Source: Pseudomonas graminis (lineage in GTDB: Bacteria > Pseudomonadota > Gammaproteobacteria > Pseudomonadales > Pseudomonadaceae). From it: 64,000 bases of DNA. Below the pieces are notes generated by a model that saw only the letters and a program-made list of their open reading frames with translations, did not search any database and was not told where the DNA came from. Position 1 is the first letter of the stretch. Every line of letters starts with the position of its first letter. This document shows, piece after piece, positions 54,321 through 62,944 of the stretch. Made by a program: the position numbers and the translations under genes. Location: assembly GCF_900111735.1 (NCBI RefSeq), contig NZ_FOHW01000004.1, positions 42,670-106,669 of the forward strand. Direction: 5' to 3'.

Positions 54321-54670
54321 CTGGTTTTCCGTGTATGAGGGTGGATGACGGAAGCGAATATGTCATTGCGCCATCACTCTGGCAATAGAGTGTAACTACC
54401 GCCTGACTAGCGGTAATGCACTCAGGTTATTGGATCCAATCTATATGGATCTATCAATTGATCGATCTGATCTATGAAACACTCATTTGTATGGATTTTG
54501 AATAAATTAGAGATGTTTCTGAATTATTCAGGCTCTGCGCCTATCTGATGCTGATGAGCCTGCCACTATTACGACAGTACGGCCCCTCCAGACGAGTGTG
54601 CCCGCTGCCGAGGCCAGAGACCTGATCGCCACAATGTCGCAACGTCACACTTACAGCTGCCGAGACTTTT
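54321..54670. other. AT-rich divergent promoter region
   Basis: No gene is seen in 350 bp between the protease and proP genes. From 54420 to 54535 the sequence is strongly AT-rich with short GATCTAT/GATCGATC repeats and palindrome TCAATTGA near 54456, probably the proP regulatory region. Confidence 0.4.
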
Positions 54671-56173
54671 ATGAGATCACGCAAGAAAACCGTCAACCCG
54701 ATCGGGTTGCAAGACATCACTATTGTCGACGATGCCAAGATGAAGAAGGCCATCACGGCCGCTGCCCTGGGCAACGCAATGGAATGGTTCGACTTCGGCG
54801 TCTACGGCTTCGTGGCCTACGCACTGGGCAAGATCTTCTTCCCCGGCGCCGACCCCAGCGTGCAGATGATTGCGGCCCTCGCGACCTTTTCCGTGCCCTT
54901 CCTGATTCGCCCCATCGGCGGCGTGTTCTTCGGCGCCATCGGCGACAAGTACGGGCGACAGAAAGTCCTCGCCGCCACCATCGTCATCATGTCCCTCAGC
55001 ACCTTTGCCATCGGGCTGATTCCCTCGTATGAATCGATCGGCATCTGGGCGCCGATCCTTCTGCTGCTGGCGAAAATGGCTCAGGGTTTTTCGGTTGGTG
55101 GCGAATACACCGGCGCATCGATCTTCGTGGCTGAATACGCGCCTGACCGCAAACGCGGGTTCCTCGGCAGCTGGCTGGACTTCGGCTCGATCGCCGGGTT
55201 CGTGCTCGGTGCCGGCGTCGTGGTGCTCATCTCGTCGGTGGTCGGCGAGGAGAAGTTCCTCGAGTGGGGCTGGCGTCTGCCGTTCTTCCTCGCCCTACCC
55301 CTGGGCATGATCGGCCTGTACCTGCGTAACGCGCTGGAGGAAACCCCGGCATTCCAGCAGCACGTTGAAAAACTCGAACAAGGCGACCGCGAAGGCCTGG
55401 CCCACGGCCCGAAGGTCTCGTTCAAGGAAGTCGCCACCAAACACTGGCGCAGCCTGCTGACCTGCATCGGCGTGGTTGCGGCGACCAACGTCACGTATTA
55501 CATGCTGCTGACGTACATGCCCAGCTACCTCTCGCACAACCTGCATTACAGCGAGAACCGCGGCGTACTGATCATCGTGGCCATCATGGTCGGCATGCTG
55601 TTCGTGCAGCCGCTGATTGGTTTCCTCAGCGACAAGATCGGCCGTCGCCCCTTCATCATCGCCGGCAGCATCGCCTTGCTGGTGCTGTCGATTCCGGCGT
55701 TCAAACTGATCAACAGCGGCCAGCTCGGCTTGATCTTCGCCGGCTTGCTGATGATCGCGGTGATCCTCAACTTCTTCATCGGTGTCATGGCCTCGACCCT
55801 GCCGGCGATGTTTCCCACCCACATCCGTTACAGCGCGCTGGCCAGTGCCTTTAACGTGTCGGTGTTGATCGCCGGCCTGACCCCGACCGTGGTCGCCTGG
55901 CTGGTGGAAACCACTCAGGACCTGTACATGCCGGCGTACTACCTGATGGTCGTCGCTGTGGTGGGCCTGATCACCGGCCTGACCATGAAGGAAACCGCCA
56001 ATAAGCCTCTGCGTGGCGCTGCGCCGGCGGCATCGGACCTCAACGAAGCCCGTGAGCTGCTGCAGGAGCATCACGACAACATTGAGCAGAAGATCGAAGA
56101 CATCGACACGCAGATTGCCGAGTTGCAAGCCAAACGCGAGACATTGGTTCAGCAGCACCCGCGTATAGATTGA
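54671..56173 (+). CDS. proP: Osmoprotectant/proline:H+ symporter ProP
   Basis: A 500-residue MFS transporter with twelve membrane segments. The MFS loop motif is GAIGDKYGRQKVL (near 90) with a second at DKIGRRPF (near 325). The C-terminal tail (about 455-495: ARELLQEHHDNIEQKIEDID) is a heptad coiled coil, the hallmark of E. coli ProP that tunes its osmotic set-point. It imports proline, glycine betaine or ectoine under hyperosmotic stress. Confidence 0.93.
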   Translation: MRSRKKTVNPIGLQDITIVDDAKMKKAITAAALGNAMEWFDFGVYGFVAYALGKIFFPGADPSVQMIAALATFSVPFLIRPIGGVFFGAIGDKYGRQKVLAATIVIMSLSTFAIGLIPSYESIGIWAPILLLLAKMAQGFSVGGEYTGASIFVAEYAPDRKRGFLGSWLDFGSIAGFVLGAGVVVLISSVVGEEKFLEWGWRLPFFLALPLGMIGLYLRNALEETPAFQQHVEKLEQGDREGLAHGPKVSFKEVATKHWRSLLTCIGVVAATNVTYYMLLTYMPSYLSHNLHYSENRGVLIIVAIMVGMLFVQPLIGFLSDKIGRRPFIIAGSIALLVLSIPAFKLINSGQLGLIFAGLLMIAVILNFFIGVMASTLPAMFPTHIRYSALASAFNVSVLIAGLTPTVVAWLVETTQDLYMPAYYLMVVAVVGLITGLTMKETANKPLRGAAPAASDLNEARELLQEHHDNIEQKIEDIDTQIAELQAKRETLVQQHPRID

Positions 56174-56192
56174 CAGCCACTTATCCAAACAG

Positions 56193-56230
56193 ATGGCCGC
56201 GACAGTATCCCCTGCCGTTCGCGGCCATTT
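56193..56230 (+). terminator. Hairpin after proP
   Basis: ATGGCCGCGA (56193-56202) pairs perfectly with TCGCGGCCAT (56219-56228), 20 bp after the proP stop, followed by TTT. Confidence 0.55.
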
Positions 56231-56345
56231 CGGCAAATTTGTCGGAACCGCTGCGTCCCTCTCCCGGTCAGGTCTTGCATGAGCATTCGCCCGCTTCTGT
56301 GCAGGCACTGACAGGCGGACAGAGAACTGAAAGGCAGCCTTCCCC

Positions 56346-56588
56346 ATGACCGACATCCTTGATCACTTGCCCCCCGTACTGCGACCGCAAAGCGAAATGA
56401 TCCTGGCCGACATACGCGCCTCTCGCTCGACCATCGATGTGGTCAAGAACGGCGCTCAGGCCAATGGGTTCGTGCTTGGTCTGCGTTGCTGCGGCGGGAT
56501 TGACGCGCAGCAGGCCGAGCAGCTTTCCGAGTTCTACGACGCTGTCGTGGCGTCGCGGTTGAAGCGGCTGACACTCGGGTTGTCCTGA
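56346..56588 (+). CDS. Small protein (80 aa), unknown
   Basis: An 80-residue protein, MTDILDHLPPVLRPQSEMIL onward, with a central GLRCCGGIDAQQAEQLSEFY segment carrying adjacent Cys. Probably alpha-helical, no signal peptide. I do not recognise it. No clear ribosome site (AAAGGCAG at some distance). It precedes the HAD gene by 95 bp. Confidence 0.6.
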   Translation: MTDILDHLPPVLRPQSEMILADIRASRSTIDVVKNGAQANGFVLGLRCCGGIDAQQAEQLSEFYDAVVASRLKRLTLGLS

Positions 56589-56683
56589 GCCGACGTTGTG
56601 CAGCTTGCCTGTGCGCCGGGCGCACCCCTTTTTACTTTTTAGCCATTGTCAGCGGATGACAGGTTGACCAACGGAGCCACACC

Positions 56684-57358
56684 ATGCGATCCAATACTTC
56701 CTTTCTTTTCGACCTCGACGGCACCTTGACCGACAGCGTTTATCAGAACGTGACGGCGTGGAAAGAAGCCCTCGATTCGGAGAACATTCCGCTGGCGATG
56801 TGGCGGATCCACCGCAAGATCGGTATGAGCGGCGGCCTGATGCTGAAGATGCTGTCCCGGGAAACCGGGATGGAGATCAGTGAGGCGCAGGCCAAGCGTT
56901 TGAGTAAACGGCACGCCGAGGCGTACGAGAGAACACAGGATCAGATCATCGCCTTGCCGGGCGCTGTTGATTTGCTGAAGACACTGGATGACGAGGGCTT
57001 TCCCTGGTGCATCGCGACCAGTGGGGAGATGTCGACGGCGAAAATCAATTTGAAGGCGTTGGGGCTGGACCCGAAGAAGATCAATTTGATTACGCGGGAT
57101 GATGTGAAAAACGGCAAGCCGGACCCGGATTTGTTTGTGACGGCTGCAAAGAGGATTGACGCGAGGATCGAGGATTGTCTGGTGGTCGGTGATGCGATCT
57201 GGGACATGTTGGCGGCGCGGCGGTGCAAGGCGACGGGCATCGGGCTGTTGTCCGGAGGGTATGACGTGAGCGAGTTGGAGCGGGCCGGGGCGTTGCGGGT
57301 ATATGAGGATCCGCTGGCGTTGCTCAACCACCTTGATGAGATCGCTACGCGCGAGTAG
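56684..57358 (+). CDS. HAD-family phosphatase
   Basis: A 224-residue phosphoglycolate phosphatase/beta-phosphoglucomutase-like hydrolase. Motif I is FLFDLDGTLTDSV (nucleophile near Asp9), motif II Thr/Ser in CIATSGE (near 113), motif III Lys in GKPDPDLF, motif IV in VVGDAIWDM. A helical cap lies between motifs I and II. The substrate is not evident. The last 300 bp use more T/G-ending codons than the rest. It is followed at once by the GATCAA tract. Confidence 0.88.
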   Translation: MRSNTSFLFDLDGTLTDSVYQNVTAWKEALDSENIPLAMWRIHRKIGMSGGLMLKMLSRETGMEISEAQAKRLSKRHAEAYERTQDQIIALPGAVDLLKTLDDEGFPWCIATSGEMSTAKINLKALGLDPKKINLITRDDVKNGKPDPDLFVTAAKRIDARIEDCLVVGDAIWDMLAARRCKATGIGLLSGGYDVSELERAGALRVYEDPLALLNHLDEIATRE

Positions 57359-57376
57359 CTTTGCAGCTTTTTTTAA

Positions 57377-57412
57377 GATCAAGATCAAGATCAAGATCAA
57401 GATCAAGATCAA
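57377..57412. repeat. GATCAA microsatellite, second tract
   Basis: Six perfect GATCAA units, immediately before copy 3 of the dispersed element, as at 10541-10580. Confidence 0.95.
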
Positions 57413-57413
57413 G

Positions 57414-57665
57414 GGCGTCTGCCTGGGGGCAGACTGTTTCGCCTTCGGCGACTGACTTTTGAAAAGCACCAAAAGTAAGCAAAAGTGCCTGCTCCTGGTT
57501 TGGCCCTTCCTTCGTCAGGGTTCCTTCACTCCGGTCCCGCTCCGTGGGCCCGCTGCCATCCGCCATCCATGGCGGGGGGCAGCTCTCGCGGCATCCATGC
57601 CGCTCGGCCCACTGCGCGAGACCTGCGTTCAGCCTGCACCCAAGTCGCGTTCGGCGGTGACTTGA
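57414..57665 (+). repeat. Dispersed structured element, copy 3
   Basis: Same order of parts as copy 1. The CATCCATG hairpins are identical to copy 1. The upstream stem has changed on both sides, from ACTTGG/CCAAGT to ACTTTTG (57455-57461)/CAAAAGT (57470-57476), around the same loop AAAAGCAC. The outer stem (GGTCCCGCTCCGTGGGC, with GCCCACTGCGCGAGACC) keeps 14 of 17 pairs. Confidence 0.8.
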
Positions 57666-57705
57666 CCTCCTGTGTACGAAAATCAAAGGCACAGCAGACG
57701 CTTCC

Positions 57706-57845
57706 CTTGTAGGACCGGCTTTAGCCGGGAAGGGGCCAGTTCAGGCGCCACTGCATTTTGATCTTCAAACCCTATCCCGCTAACCGCACGCGCTGATCGT
57801 TCCCCACGCTCCGCGTGGGAATGCAGGATCTGACGCTCCGCGTCG
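57706..57845. repeat. REP unit and half palindromic element
   Basis: A REP unit (GGACCGGCTTTAGCCGGGAA, about 57713) is followed at 57795-57845 by the left half of the palindromic element known from 5243 and 10995; its right arm is missing. The order element, REP, palindrome is the same as at 10582-11125. Confidence 0.8.
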
Positions 57846-57871
57846 CCCCAACCAGCTAGGCCGGTCAGCCT

Positions 57872-59002
57872 TTACTCACCCGCCTTATAAACCGGGTAAT
57901 CGACATAGCCCACTTCAGTCCCGCCATACAACGTGGCCGGGTCGACAGGGTTGAGGGGCCAGCCGTTGGCGATGCGAGCGGGCAGGTCGGGGTTGGCGAT
58001 GAAGGGGCGGCCGAAGGCGATGAGGTCGGCGAGGCCGGCGTCAATCAGGCGGTTGCCGCGTTCGGCGGTGTAGCGTCCGGCGTACATGATGCGGCCACTG
58101 AAGGCTTCGCGGATGGCTTTACGGAAGGTTTCCGGCAGTTCAGGGGCGTTGTCCCAGTCGGCTTCGGCGATGGAGACGTAGGCGACGCCTGCGTTTTCCA
58201 GGACCTTGATGGCTTCGACGTAGGTGTGGTGCGGGTCGCTTTCCACCAGGCCGATGTAGACGCGTTCTTCATCGGTGCTGGCGAACAGTGGCGAGAAGCG
58301 CACACCCAGACGGTCCCCGCCTACCGCTTCGGCGACGGCAGTGACGATCTCGCGCAGGAAACGCAGGCGATTTTCCAGCGAGCCGCCGTACTCGTCGTCC
58401 CGGTGGTTGGCGTGTTCGGAGATGAACTGGTTGACCAGGTAACCGTTCGCCGCGTGAATTTCCACGCCGTCAAAACCCGCTTCGATGGCATTTTTCGCCG
58501 CCTGGGCGTACAGCTTCACCAGCTCGCGGATTTCCTCGACAGTCAGTGCGCGAGGCGTCGGCGGCACCACCAGTTGCCCTGCGCCCGGCGCGGTCTCGAT
58601 GAATGCTTTGGCGTTGGCCACCGGGATCGCCGAAGGTGCAACCGGTGCTTCGCCGTTGGGCTGCAGCGCGTGGTCGGACACACGGCCCACGTGCCAGAGT
58701 TGGGCGAAGATGACGCCCTCTTCCGCGTGCACCGCCTCAGTCACTTTGCGCCAGCCCTCAACCTGCTCGGCGCTGTAGATGCCCGGCGTCCACGCATAAC
58801 CCTGACCACGCGGCTCGATCTGGGTGCCTTCGGTGATCATGAAACCGGCGGACACACGCTGCTGGTAGTAGGTCGCCATCAGGTCCGAAGCGATATCGCC
58901 CGGTTGCAGGCTTCTCTGACGGGTCAATGGCGGGAAAGCGATGCGGTTTTTCAGCACGTGCCGACCCAGCGTGACGTGGGTGAGCAAGGGTTGTGTGGAC
59001 AT
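57872..59002 (-). CDS. Old Yellow Enzyme-family alkene reductase
   Basis: A 376-residue FMN-dependent NAD(P)H oxidoreductase; start 59002 has GGAG eight bases upstream. Motifs include FPPLTRQRS at the N-terminus, AQLWHVGRVS, the substrate-binding pair in EIHAANGYLVNQF (His near 181, Asn near 184), EYGGSLENRLRF and FGRPFIANPDL. Related enzymes (NemA, XenB) reduce enones, nitro compounds and quinones. A NemR-like operator lies upstream, which favours electrophile-induced detoxification. Confidence 0.93.
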   Translation of the reverse strand: MSTQPLLTHVTLGRHVLKNRIAFPPLTRQRSLQPGDIASDLMATYYQQRVSAGFMITEGTQIEPRGQGYAWTPGIYSAEQVEGWRKVTEAVHAEEGVIFAQLWHVGRVSDHALQPNGEAPVAPSAIPVANAKAFIETAPGAGQLVVPPTPRALTVEEIRELVKLYAQAAKNAIEAGFDGVEIHAANGYLVNQFISEHANHRDDEYGGSLENRLRFLREIVTAVAEAVGGDRLGVRFSPLFASTDEERVYIGLVESDPHHTYVEAIKVLENAGVAYVSIAEADWDNAPELPETFRKAIREAFSGRIMYAGRYTAERGNRLIDAGLADLIAFGRPFIANPDLPARIANGWPLNPVDPATLYGGTEVGYVDYPVYKAGE

Positions 59003-59052
59003 GGGTAATACTCCGATCAAGGCATTAAGAGTGGTGACCAGATCAACTGGCG

Positions 59053-59067
59053 TAGACCAGTCGTCTA
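59053..59067. promoter_or_regulatory. NemR/TetR-like operator upstream of the alkene reductase
   Basis: TAGACCAGTCGTCTA is a 15-bp inverted repeat (arms TAGAC/GTCTA) 50 bp before the reductase start. It resembles the TAGACC-type box bound by NemR and related TetR repressors in front of OYE genes. No tetR gene is in the window nearby. The gap 59003-59305 holds nothing else recognisable. Confidence 0.5.
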
Positions 59068-59305
59068 GTGAATGGCCGCGAGTCTAAAGCGCACCTGCGG
59101 ACCCGGCAATGTCAGATCCGCAATGATTCCGGACATCGCCGCACACACAGCCACTTGCAGAATCTTGCGGTTTTGATCCGTCCTGCCCTGGCAACCCGTT
59201 GCACTCGGCCATCGCGCGCTTATGATTCCGCGCATCGAACGTCAGGCGCTGGTACCGCAACAACGCGGTTCATCGTCGCCCACCCGCACTTGAGCAGGCA
59301 CCCCA

Positions 59306-59617
59306 ATGAACATCATCCGCAGCAAAGACTTTACCGGTGACCGCCCTTGGGCCGCGCTGGACATTGCCAACATGAACGGCATCACCACGCGACTGCACTG
59401 GACGGATCAGCCTTACAAATGGCACGTCAACGACGGTCAAGAAGTCTTTGTGGTGCTGGACGGGCAAGTGGAGATGCGCTTCAAGCAAGACGGCGTCGAG
59501 GAGAAAACCGTGCTGCAGACCGGCGATATTTTCTACGCCTCCATCGGCACGGCCCACGTCGCCCATCCGCTGGGTGAGGCTCGCATTCTGGTGATCGAAA
59601 GCGAGGGCAGCGTTTGA
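59306..59617 (+). CDS. Small cupin-domain protein
   Basis: A 103-residue single cupin. Motif 1 is degenerate (KWHVNDGQEVFVVLDGQVEMRF with one His and one Glu) and motif 2 is GDIFYASIGTAHVAHP with a His, so a metal could be held by few ligands. Function not evident. It is divergent from the alkene reductase; the palindrome at 59053 could serve both. Confidence 0.82.
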   Translation: MNIIRSKDFTGDRPWAALDIANMNGITTRLHWTDQPYKWHVNDGQEVFVVLDGQVEMRFKQDGVEEKTVLQTGDIFYASIGTAHVAHPLGEARILVIESEGSV

Positions 59618-59649
59618 GAGAGAAAGCAGCCTGACGCTTTAACTCTGTG

Positions 59650-59867
59650 GGAGCCGGCTTGCTGGCGAATGCGGCCGTCCAGGCGCTGCAAGGGTGACTG
59701 ACACACCGCGTTCGCCAGCAAGCCGGCTCCTACGGATTCTGTGTCCTCCACAAAATTTGTGGCTTGCCGAGATCCACTGTAGGAGCGCGCTTGCCCGCGA
59801 AGGCGGTGTGTCTGTGACAGATCCATCGCCTGACACACCGCCTTCGCCAGCAAGCCGGTCACTACAG
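59650..59867. repeat. Two large inverted repeats of the GCCGGCTTGC(T/C)GGCGAA type
   Basis: First: GGAGCCGGCTTGCTGGCGAA (59650-59669) pairs perfectly with 59711-59730. Second: GCGAAGGCGGTGTGTC (59797-59812) pairs perfectly with 59832-59847 inside imperfect outer arms (59779-59867). This is a second REP-like family, different from the ACCGGCTTTAGCCGG family. The gap 59618-60040 has no gene. Confidence 0.85.
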
Positions 59868-60040
59868 GTTTCGCGCTTGCCCGTCGGCATCGTCGGCCTT
59901 CAGTTCACCCCGTGTGGGGGCCCTGACAGACATCAGGGTGTCTGTTTCTGCCAAAGCGTCCTCCCCGCCATTCCCGGTCTGGCACGCTGCGTATACTCAA
60001 GCGCGACGCAGCACAGGACGTCGAACCACCGGGGGCCACG

Positions 60041-60895
60041 ATGCTGGACGAACATCAATCTCCTCTCTACACCCGCTTCCCGCAGCCAGCGGAACAACAC
60101 TGGCCGGATGCGATTCGGCACCCTTCTCTGCCCGCCCTCGGGCACCCGACAGCCTGTCTCGCCAGCGCCTGCCATCAGGACGCCGCCGCGCAAAGCGATT
60201 ACGCCCACAGCCTTCACGCCCGAAAGATGGCCGAGTTCAGCGCCTCCATCGCCCATGAAATCTGCCAACCCCTGCTGGGCATCGCCGCCAACGCCGCCGC
60301 AAGCCTGCGCTGGCTGCAGCGCGACGTACCGGATATCGAAGAAGCCATCGCCGGTCTGACGGACATACGCGCCGGCTGCGAACGTGCCGCCAACATCGTC
60401 AAGGCCTTGGGCGCGCTGGCCCGTCAGGCGCCTTTGAAGCTGCAGATCCTCAAGATTGACGACGTCATTCGCGACGCCATTCGGCTCACACAACCTGCGC
60501 TCACAGCCCAGGGCGTGCGACTCGACACCGGGCTGTTCGTCGATCAATCCATCGTCGCCGACGCCGTGCAGTTGCAGCAGCTGCTGGTCAACCTCATCAC
60601 CAATGCCGTGGAAGCCATGGCCGGTGCTGGCCGCGACGCGGCTGTCGTGCGCATCACCTCGTTCACCCTCGATGACGGCGTCGAAGTGTGCATTGAGGAC
60701 AACGGCCCCGGCATTCCAGCGGAGCGTCGCGAGCAGATCTTCGGCGCGTTTTACACCACCAAGCGCAGCGGACTCGGCGTCGGGCTGGCGATCTGTCGCT
60801 CGGTGGTCGACGCGCATCACGGCCGCATCTGGGCACAAGCCTCGGCCAGCGGTGGCGCACGCATTCGCTTTCAGCTGCCGACCTGCTGTTACTGA
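60041..60895 (+). CDS. Soluble histidine kinase without sensor domain
   Basis: A 284-residue kinase. After about 60 unstructured residues come a HisKA-like helix with His72 (SASIAHEICQPL), then an ATPase domain (165-280: N box LLVNLITNAVEA, G1 EDNGPGIP, F box FGAFYTTK, G2 GLGVGLAICRSVV). No membrane segment, PAS or GAF is present and no response regulator is adjacent. FixL/DctB-type kinases share the core. It may read a signal through a partner protein. It precedes the GlxA-type regulator by 223 bp. Confidence 0.85.
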   Translation: MLDEHQSPLYTRFPQPAEQHWPDAIRHPSLPALGHPTACLASACHQDAAAQSDYAHSLHARKMAEFSASIAHEICQPLLGIAANAAASLRWLQRDVPDIEEAIAGLTDIRAGCERAANIVKALGALARQAPLKLQILKIDDVIRDAIRLTQPALTAQGVRLDTGLFVDQSIVADAVQLQQLLVNLITNAVEAMAGAGRDAAVVRITSFTLDDGVEVCIEDNGPGIPAERREQIFGAFYTTKRSGLGVGLAICRSVVDAHHGRIWAQASASGGARIRFQLPTCCY

Positions 60896-61118
60896 CCCGC
60901 TGCCGTCAAGCTGTCCCTCAACCCGCAATCCCGACAACGCGTTGGCCACCCCTGTCCGCTCACCGTCGATAAACAGGGCGCACGGTATCGAACGCCCATT
61001 CGCGGGCAAGCGCGCGCCTCGTTCACATTCGTTCGCACAATCCCCTAGAATGCCGCCTGGTTTCAGGCACGTGCCCCCCCTGCGCTGACAGTGGCGGCAA
61101 CAGAAAGGCGATCAAGGC

Positions 61119-62093
61119 ATGCGCGATACTCCAGGGCAGAAAACAGTGGCGGTGGTGCTGTTCAACGACGTGCTCATGCTCGACGTAACCGGTCCCATGG
61201 ACGTCTTTTCGATCTCCAATCGACTGCTGGCACCGGAAAAACAGTACCGACTGATCACCGTGGCCGAGCCCCCGCTGCTGATCCGCAGCTCCTGCGGGCT
61301 CAAGGTCCAGGCGGACCTGGCGCTGGCCGATCTGCCAGCCGACATCGATCTGCTGCTGGTCCCCGGCGGACCAGGCGCCTACGGCGTCAGCCACCCTCAA
61401 ATCACTGCCTGGTTGCCCGCCGCCGCTCAGGCCGCCCGGCGTTTCGGCGCGATCTGCACCGGCGCGTTTCTGCTGGGTGACGCCGGCCTGCTCGACGGGC
61501 GCCGCTGCACCACCCACTGGAACTACCTCGAACGTCTGTCCCGGCGCTTTCCTGCCTGCCGGGTCGAAAACGAACACATCTACGTCGTCGATCGCAACCT
61601 GATCACCTCCGGGGGGATTACCGCCGGGATCGACATGGCGCTGGCCATCGTCGCCGAAGACCACGGCAAAGAGATCGCCCTGGAAGTCGCCAAGGTGCTG
61701 CTGGTGGTCATGAAACGTCAGGGCGGCCAGACGCCCTATGGCCCGCTGCTGGCGGCGGTGCCCCGGGATGACAGCGCAATTGCCCGGGTGCAGGCCTACG
61801 TCGTCGATCACATCGATGAGGCGTACACCGTGCAGCGCATGGCCGACCTGGCAGCGATGAGTCCGCGCAATTTCGCCCGGGCGTTCCAGCGCGAAGTCAG
61901 CCTGACGCCGATGCAGTTTCTGCTCAACGCGCGCATCGATCATTCGCGCAAACTGCTCGAGGGCAGCGACCTGCCCCTCAAGGTCATCGCCAGTCGCTGC
62001 GGCTTCGGCAGCGCGCGGCACATGCGCAAGGCGTTCAATGAGCGCATCGGCGTGACGCCCGGCCAATACCGGCAACAGTTCGGCGGCGAGTGA
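61119..62093 (+). CDS. GlxA-type AraC-family regulator
   Basis: A 324-residue activator with an N-terminal DJ-1/PfpI-like domain (about 8-185; nucleophile-elbow region GAICTGAFLLGDAGLLDGRR, Cys near 110) and a C-terminal AraC DNA-binding domain (about 220-320; MADLAAMSPRNFARAFQREV and ASRCGFGSARHMRKAFNERI). Relatives (GbdR, ArgR, CdhR) respond to quaternary amines or arginine, so a role in compatible-solute use is possible given proP and the EhuB-like protein nearby. Confidence 0.9.
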   Translation: MRDTPGQKTVAVVLFNDVLMLDVTGPMDVFSISNRLLAPEKQYRLITVAEPPLLIRSSCGLKVQADLALADLPADIDLLLVPGGPGAYGVSHPQITAWLPAAAQAARRFGAICTGAFLLGDAGLLDGRRCTTHWNYLERLSRRFPACRVENEHIYVVDRNLITSGGITAGIDMALAIVAEDHGKEIALEVAKVLLVVMKRQGGQTPYGPLLAAVPRDDSAIARVQAYVVDHIDEAYTVQRMADLAAMSPRNFARAFQREVSLTPMQFLLNARIDHSRKLLEGSDLPLKVIASRCGFGSARHMRKAFNERIGVTPGQYRQQFGGE

Positions 62094-62232
62094 ACGAGTG
62101 CGCACGTTGATCATCTGATCTTCAAGGCGAGCGTTGCGCCGCACACTCGCAACAAACTCGCAAACACGCTCGCAGACAAGCATTGAACTGCTTGGCTGAC
62201 ACACACCGTTCACTTGCTGGAAGGACTTGCCC

Positions 62233-62754
62233 ATGACTACCCACACCGAAACTGCGCTGCTTGCCGGAGGCTGCTTCTGGGGCATGCAGGACTTGCTGCG
62301 CCGCTACCCCGGCGTGCTGTCGACCCGAGTCGGCTACTCCGGTGGCGACGTTGACAACGCCACCTATCGCAACCACGGCACCCACGCCGAAGCCATCGAA
62401 ATCGTCTTCGATCCCGAGCAGATTTCTTACCGCAAAATACTGGAATTCTTCTTCCAGATTCACGACCCTTCGACTCCGAACCGCCAGGGCAATGACCGCG
62501 GCGTGAGCTATCGCTCGGCGATTTTCTACCTCGACGAACAGCAGAAAGCCGTGGCGCTGGACACCGTGGCCGATGTCGATGCGTCGGGACTGTGGCCGGG
62601 TAAAGTTGTCACCGAAATCGCCCCGGCCGGCCCGTTCTGGGAAGCCGAGCCCGAGCATCAGGATTACCTGGAGCGCATCCCCAACGGCTACACCTGCCAC
62701 TTCATTCGCCCGAACTGGACATTGCCAGCGCGGGACAAAGCTACGACCGCCTGA
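62233..62754 (+). CDS. msrA: Peptide-methionine (S)-S-oxide reductase
   Basis: A 173-residue enzyme that repairs oxidised methionine. ATG 62233 is chosen because AAGGA lies seven bases upstream. The active-site motif [10 protein letters not shown] has Cys14; [19 protein letters not shown] and EIVFDP follow as in the family. The C-terminus has one further Cys ([10 protein letters not shown]) that may resolve the sulfenic acid. Confidence 0.95.
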   Translation: MTTHTETALLAGGCFWGMQDLLRRYPGVLSTRVGYSGGDVDNATYRNHGTHAEAIEIVFDPEQISYRKILEFFFQIHDPSTPNRQGNDRGVSYRSAIFYLDEQQKAVALDTVADVDASGLWPGKVVTEIAPAGPFWEAEPEHQDYLERIPNGYTCHFIRPNWTLPARDKATTA

Positions 62755-62772
62755 TTGAGGTCACTTGAGTGG

Positions 62773-62796
62773 GGGACCGCGTGCCAGAGCGGTCCC
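62773..62796 (+). terminator. Hairpin after msrA
   Basis: GGGACCGC and GCGGTCCC form an 8-bp stem with an 8-nt loop, 18 bp after the msrA stop. Only TT follows, so it is a weak intrinsic terminator. Confidence 0.5.
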
Positions 62797-62944
62797 TTAC
62801 ACATCACCGGTTTTTGTCGAAGACCGCCCACGTCCTTTCAACTGCGCATAACCTAATAACCAAACGATATTTATCCGATCCTTTTTGTAACCCTATGATT
62901 CGTGGCTTGCGCCTCCTGCGCCTCATCCACGTCACGAGTCAGCC

